A stretch of DNA of 64,000 bases from Rutidosis leptorrhynchoides (Eukaryota > Streptophyta > Magnoliopsida > Asterales > Asteraceae), in contig NC_092333.1 in assembly GCF_046630445.1 (NCBI RefSeq), forward strand, positions 716,154,001 to 716,218,000, written 5' to 3'. Every line of letters starts with the position of its first letter. The first letter of the stretch is position 1. Positions 59,768-64,000 of this stretch are shown here, in pieces. Under the pieces are notes generated by a model. It did no database searches, had not been told where the DNA came from, and saw nothing but the letters and a program-made list of their open reading frames with translations. The translations under genes were made by a program, and so were the position numbers.

Positions 59768-61503
59768 ACATCGGGAAATTCTTTTGTGACGGGAACATCA
59801 TTGATGCTCTTTTCTTCAGTTTGTACTTTCTCGACGTGTGCTAGAACAGCATAGCAACCTTTTCTTATTAGTTTTTGTGCCTTCAAATTACTAATAAGAT
59901 GTAGCTTCGTGTTGCCCTTTTCTCCGTACACCATTAAGGGTTCTCCTTCTTCTCGTACAATGCGAATTGCATTTTTGTAACATACGATCTCTACTTTCAT
60001 CTCCTTCAGCCAGTCCATGCCAACTATTACATCAAAACTCCCTAACTCTACTGGTATCAAATCAATCTTAAATATTTCGCTACCCAGTTTAATTTCTCGA
60101 TTCCGGCATATATAATCTGCTGAAATTAATTTACCATTTGCTAATTCGAGTAAAAATTTACTATCCAACGGAGTCAATGGACAACTTAATTTAGCACAAA
60201 AATCTCTACTCATATAGCTTCTATCCGCACCCGAATCAAATAAAACGTAAGCAGATTTATTGTCAATAAGAAACGTACCCGTAACAAGCTCTGGGTCTTC
60301 CTGTGCCTCTGCCGCATTAATATTGAAAACTCTTCCGCGGCCTTGTCCATTCGTGTTCTCCTGGTTCGGGAAATTTCTAATAATGTGGCCCGGTTTTCCA
60401 CATTTATAACAAACTACATTGGCATAACTTGCTCCGACACTACTTGCTCCGCCATTACTCGTTCTGACACAATTTGTTCCTTTCATTCTGTTAACCCCTG
60501 GTCCGTAGACGTCACACTTCGCCGCGCTATGACCATTTCTTTTACACTTGTTGCAAAATTTGGTGCAGAACCCCGAGTGATACTTTTCACACCTTTGGCA
60601 TAGCTGCTTCTGATTGTTGTTGTTGTTGTTGTTGTTGTGGTTGTTATTGTTGTTGGGATGATTGTTGTAGTTGTTGTTGTTGTTGTGCCTTTTCTTGTAG
60701 TTGCGATTGATGTTACGATTGTTGGGATAGTTGTTGTTGTTTTGGTGACTCTTATCACCGTTTTCCTCCCACTTTCTTTTGACTAGCTTCACGTTGGCCT
60801 CTTCGGCCGCCTGTTCTTTAATTCTTCCCTCAATATGGTTCACTAGTTTGTGAGCCATTCTACATGCCTTTTGTATGGAGGCAGGCTCGTGTGAACTTAT
60901 ATCTTCTTGGATTCTCTCCGGTAACCCTTTCACAAACGCGTCGATCTTCTCTTCCTCATCTTCGAACGCTCTCGGACACAATAGGCACAATTCTGTGAAT
61001 CGTCTTTCGTACGAAGTAATATCGAATCCCTGTGTTCATAACCCTCTAAGTTCTGACTTGAGCTTATTGACCTCGGTTATGGGACGGTACTTCTCGTTCA
61101 TCAAGTGCTTGAATGCTGACCACGGTAGCGCGTAAGCAGCATCTTGTCCCACTTGCTCTAGATAGGTATTCCACCATGTTAACGCAATATCTGTGAAGGT
61201 ATGCGTAGCGTACTTCACTTTGTCTCCTTCAGCACACTTACTTATGGCAAACACTGATTCAACTTTCTCGGTCCACCGTTTCAATCCGATTGGTCCTTCA
61301 GTCCCATCAAATTCTGAAGGTTTGCAGGCAGTGAATTCCTTGTAGGAGCATCCTACACGATTTCTTGCACCGTTAGCTGTATTGCTAGATTCAGAGTTAT
61401 TGTTGGTATGTAGCGCGGCCTGTACTGCGGCTATATTTGAAGCAAGAAAGGCACGAAATTCCTCTTCGCTCATATTCAAGGTGTGTCGAGTATTCGTTGC
61501 CAT
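59768..61503 (-). pseudogene. Tekay Gag and protease
   Basis: Starts at ATG 61501-61503. Gag domain: KPSEFDGTEGPIGLKRWTEKVESVF, LTWWNTYLEQVG, then GLPERIQEDISSHEPAS. An in-frame TGA at 61036-61038 splits it. A poly-Asn stretch follows, with (TTG)n on the plus strand at about 60610-60745. Cys-rich segments follow (CQRCEKYHSGFC, CNKCKRNGHSAAKC). The next knuckle has lost its last Cys: CYKCGKPGHIIRN is followed by Phe (codon 60370-60372). Protease has FDSGADRSYMS and VGMDWL. The frame is interrupted after KEFPDVF by the Athila element. The remainder of pol is at 32909-35720. Confidence 0.93.
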
Positions 61504-61826
61504 TTCCTTCAAAATAGTCAAATGAAACAAGTTAATCATACAGAATATTAAGAGTAGTCAATAGTATCTCGTAGCATAATATGAACTCATTTATAAAAGC
61601 TTTTTCTTCATATTAGCGTTTTATAAGTTTAAATTCGGGTACTACCTACCCGTTAAGTTCATACTTAGTAGCTAATATACAATTCAACTACTACAATTCC
61701 ATATGAAAAACTGATTATAATAATATATCACATACAAATATTCTTCAAACTTACAACTTCGCTATATTACATATAACATGAAATATAGTACACTATGATA
61801 CAAGACAGTTTTGAAGATAAATCTAG

Positions 61827-62518
61827 TTAATACGTAAGTTGTTCAGCAAAGGAAATAAAGACACGTAATTCATAAGTCCAGAAACAAGTCATGCATTCTG
61901 GTTTTACTAAGACGACTTCCCATCCTTGGTCTTGTGGAAAATAACCGTTATGACCATTGGCTAGGCAGCATGTTGTAATGTTATCAAAAGGACGAGGGTT
62001 TCGTAATGTCCAACAGCCCCGTAATAATCTAAAAACCTTGTTTCTCACCCCAACTACTAAATCCTTCACTTGTGGGAAAGTTTTATTTAAAAGCTGCAAT
62101 CCGATGTTCTTTTTCTCACTTTGGTAAGAAGCGAACATCACTAACCCGTAAGCATAACATGCTTCTTTATGTTTCATGTTAGAAGCTCTTTCTAATTCAC
62201 GAAATCCTATGTTGGGATATGCTGAGTCAAAATAGGTTCTTAACCCGTAGCGTAAAATTGCATTTGGATTCCCCACATTTAACGCTTTAAAGAAAAACGG
62301 CGTAACTTAAAGTCTCCCCAATGTGATATACCCCACCTATCAAAGGAAAGCCTTTTATAAACTAAGGCATTTCTGGAAAGTCTTTCAAATGTTTGACAAG
62401 TTAATTTCGCCATAACTAAATGTGCTGATGAATTCTGACCGACTCTAGACAAGATTTCCTCAATCATATCCTCTGGTAGGTCTTCTAAAATATTCGATTG
62501 TCTACCCTTAACGTCCAT
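61827..62518 (-). pseudogene. F-box protein-like gene carried by the Tekay element
   Basis: Starts at ATG 62516-62518. The F-box domain is clear: ILEDLPEDMIEEILSRVG, then an ALVYKRLSFDRW end. The second part (62276 to 61827) has GNPNAILRYGLRTYFDSA and ACYAYGLVMFASYQSEKK, resembling the Sel1/TPR-like region of Arabidopsis F-box proteins of the At1g67623/At2g35280 type, and ends in a Cys-rich WEVVLVKPECMTCFW segment. The two parts are in different frames because of a 1-base change in the TTTAAAG run at about 62286-62292. F-box proteins recruit substrates to SCF ubiquitin ligases. The gene lies between primer site and gag in the same direction, as expected for a captured host gene. Confidence 0.75.
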
Positions 62519-62671
62519 TTTGTTTTTATACTGTAAAATAGACAAGGATTAGATTCGTAATAACAAACAATACAAGCAATTTTTACATAGAACATAAAAG
62601 TACAAGCACACTACAATACATTTATTACACAACATGCTCACACCCCTCTAATCTGAATCACTGGTTTCTTC

Positions 62672-63271
62672 TTATTCGGACTTGGTTCTTTTTCCTAATA
62701 TTCTAGGGATATATGATGTTCCTCTAATACGAGTCGTCGTTTTCCAAATTGGTTTAGAAAAACCTGGTGGTTTAGAGGTTCCCGGGTTATTGTCACGATA
62801 TTGAAAATACGGGTGTTGACGGTACAAATAGAGTTCATCGGGGTCGGAATCAGATTTCTCTATTTTGATGTCTTTTCCCTTATTATTTTCTTTTGCCTCA
62901 TTAAATTGGGTCGGGGTAATTTCTATAACATCATCGGAATCCTCATCAGGATCCGATTCATCGGAAAATTGGTAATTTTCCCAATATTTTGCTTCCTTAG
63001 CGGAAACACCATTGACCATTATTAACTTTGGTCCATTGGTTGAGGATTTTCTTTTATTTGACCGATTTTCTGTGGTTCCTACTATTCCCCCCTCCGGAAC
63101 CTCTTCTTCTTCCGGTTCCTCTTCTTCTGGTTCCTCTTCTTCCGGTTCCTCTTCTTCCGGTTCCGTTTCCTCTTCTTCCGGTTCTTCGGGAACTTGTGAA
63201 TCTTGCCAATATATATTCGACTCTTTGTTATTATTAGGTGAGTCAATGAGATTTGTGCTAGAGGTAGACAT
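62672..63271 (-). CDS. Acidic repeat protein of the Tekay element (199 aa)
   Basis: Intact frame beginning about 200 bases after the 5' LTR. Ser/Asn-rich start (MSTSSTNLIDSPNNN), then a (PEEEE)n tract at about residues 28-57 encoded by a 15-base minisatellite (about 63098-63187). An acidic Asp/Ser region follows (DESDPDEDSDDVIEI), then a basic C-terminus (KPIWKTTTRIRGTSYIPRILGKRTKSE region). No known domain. It could be a nuclear acidic protein of host origin or an element-specific accessory protein. It is not part of the standard Tekay gene set. Confidence 0.55.
   Translation of the reverse strand: MSTSSTNLIDSPNNNKESNIYWQDSQVPEEPEEEETEPEEEEPEEEEPEEEEPEEEEVPEGGIVGTTENRSNKRKSSTNGPKLIMVNGVSAKEAKYWENYQFSDESDPDEDSDDVIEITPTQFNEAKENNKGKDIKIEKSDSDPDELYLYRQHPYFQYRDNNPGTSKPPGFSKPIWKTTTRIRGTSYIPRILGKRTKSE
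63098..63187. repeat. 15-bp coding minisatellite
   Basis: Plus strand CCTCTTCTTCCGGTT units, about six copies with small variants, coding the Pro-Glu repeats on the minus strand. Confidence 0.85.
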
Positions 63272-63465
63272 CTATCACACAATATCAAACATGTTAAGAG
63301 ATTAATATATCACATAATATTTACATGTTAATAATATATAGTTTCCAACAAAAATGTTAAGCAATCATTTTTAAAGAAAACACGGTCGAAGTCCAGACTC
63401 ACTAATGCATCCTAACAAACTCGATAAGACACACTAATGCAAATTTTCTGGTTCTCTAAGACCAA

Positions 63466-63478
63466 CGCTCGGATACCA
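63466..63478 (-). other. Tekay primer-binding site (variant)
   Basis: The minus strand reads TGGTATCCGAGCG beside the 5' LTR. The usual initiator tRNA-Met site has A where this has C at the eighth base. Confidence 0.85.
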
Positions 63479-63480
63479 AC

Positions 63481-64000
63481 TGAAATGTCCCGTTCATATT
63501 GATTATAAACGTTCCATATTAATTGATTTCGTTGCGAGGTTTTGACTTCTATATGAGACGTTTTTCAAAGACTGCATTCATTTTTAAAACAACCATAACC
63601 TTTATTTTATCAATAAAGGTTTTAAAAACATTACGTAGATTATCAAATAATGATAATCTAAAATATACTGTTTACACACGATCATTACATAATGGTTTAC
63701 AATAGAAATATATTACATCGATATATGTTTCTTGAATGCAGTTTTTACACAATATCATACAAACATGGACTCCAAATCTTGTCCTTATTTTAATATGCAA
63801 TAGCGGAAGCTCTTAGTATTCACCTGAGAATAAACATGCTTTAAACGTCAACAAAAATGTTGGTGAGTTATAGGTTTAACCTATATATATCAAATCGTAA
63901 CAATAGACCACAAGATTTCATATTTCAATACACATCCCATACATAGAGATAAAAATCATTCATATGGTGAACACCTGGTAACCGACATTAACAAGATGCA
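63481..64000 (-). repeat. Tekay 5' LTR, partial
   Basis: The first 520 bases match 29411-29930 with about 11 differences and continue off the window. The conserved ACCTGAGAATAAACATG block is at 63822-63838. Confidence 0.93.

Larger units (their letters stand above)
29411..64000 (-). mobile_element. Tekay-type Ty3/Gypsy chromovirus, split by an Athila element, right end off window
   Basis: Minus-strand element with 3' LTR at 29411-32873 and 5' LTR from 63481 to beyond the window. Internal order in its own direction: primer site, acidic-repeat frame, F-box-like gene, gag with protease, RT, RNase H, integrase with C-terminal chromodomain. The Athila element at 35726-59762 sits between protease and RT. 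The visible 520 bases of the LTR pair differ at about 11 positions. Coding is broken by at least three stops and two frameshifts, so this copy is inactive. The left flank CTTGT (29406-29410) is the expected half of a target duplication. Confidence 0.93.

Noticed and set aside
60483-60758. Thr-rich frame on the minus strand
   Set aside because: Shifted reading of the poly-Asn (TTG)n region of the Tekay gag.
63012-63305. Ser/Gly-rich frame on the plus strand
   Set aside because: Antisense of the Pro-Glu minisatellite in the acidic-repeat frame, which fits the element's direction.

Overview
The window is nuclear DNA from a flowering plant. It is AT-rich and almost entirely made of nested transposable elements. 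The large Tekay-type LTRs and the Athila, SIRE-like and SINE sequences fit Asteraceae best, but the family is only inferred. I see no intact host gene outside mobile elements, and no rRNA, CRISPR or credible tRNA gene.

Layout. (1) 1-9.5 kb: no confident gene; palindrome cluster (14-317), a long degenerate repeat unit A1 (445-2300), short tandem duplications, a ~0.9 kb imperfect inverted repeat (4070-4995) and a decayed reading frame (8222-8800, minus). (2) 9.5-19.6 kb: a tRNA-derived SINE, a second copy (A2) of the A1 unit, a 5'-truncated and internally deleted LINE holding a young gag-only LTR element (12248-15706), and a 1.75 kb retroposon full of simple repeats (16753-18507). (3) 19.6-25.2 kb: a nearly complete Ty1/Copia element with 617-bp LTRs, GTGCA target duplication and one nonsense codon between integrase and RT. 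(4) 25.2-27.6 kb: more of the degenerate unit, interrupted by a non-autonomous CACTA element that itself holds a MITE. (5) 27.6-29.4 kb: remnants of two Tekay-like LTR families. (6) 29.4-64 kb: a three-level nest. A minus-strand Tekay-type chromovirus (29411 to beyond 64000) is split by a 24-kb Athila-lineage element (35726-59762, GAAAT duplication). The Athila gag-pol is split near its last codons by a 7.2-kb minus-strand non-autonomous element (44671-51828, CATAC duplication).

LTR-pair differences counted by eye agree with the nesting order: about 11/520 for the outer Tekay (partial LTR), about 14/1988 for Athila and about 1/2518 for the innermost element. The most unusual points are: the Tekay element carries two extra same-strand reading frames between its primer-binding site and gag, one acidic and repetitive, the other an F-box gene with a frameshift; the Athila element has signals suggesting spliced expression of a zinc-knuckle frame and an envelope-position frame; and a splice-donor-like block lies at the same place in four Tekay-like LTR families.
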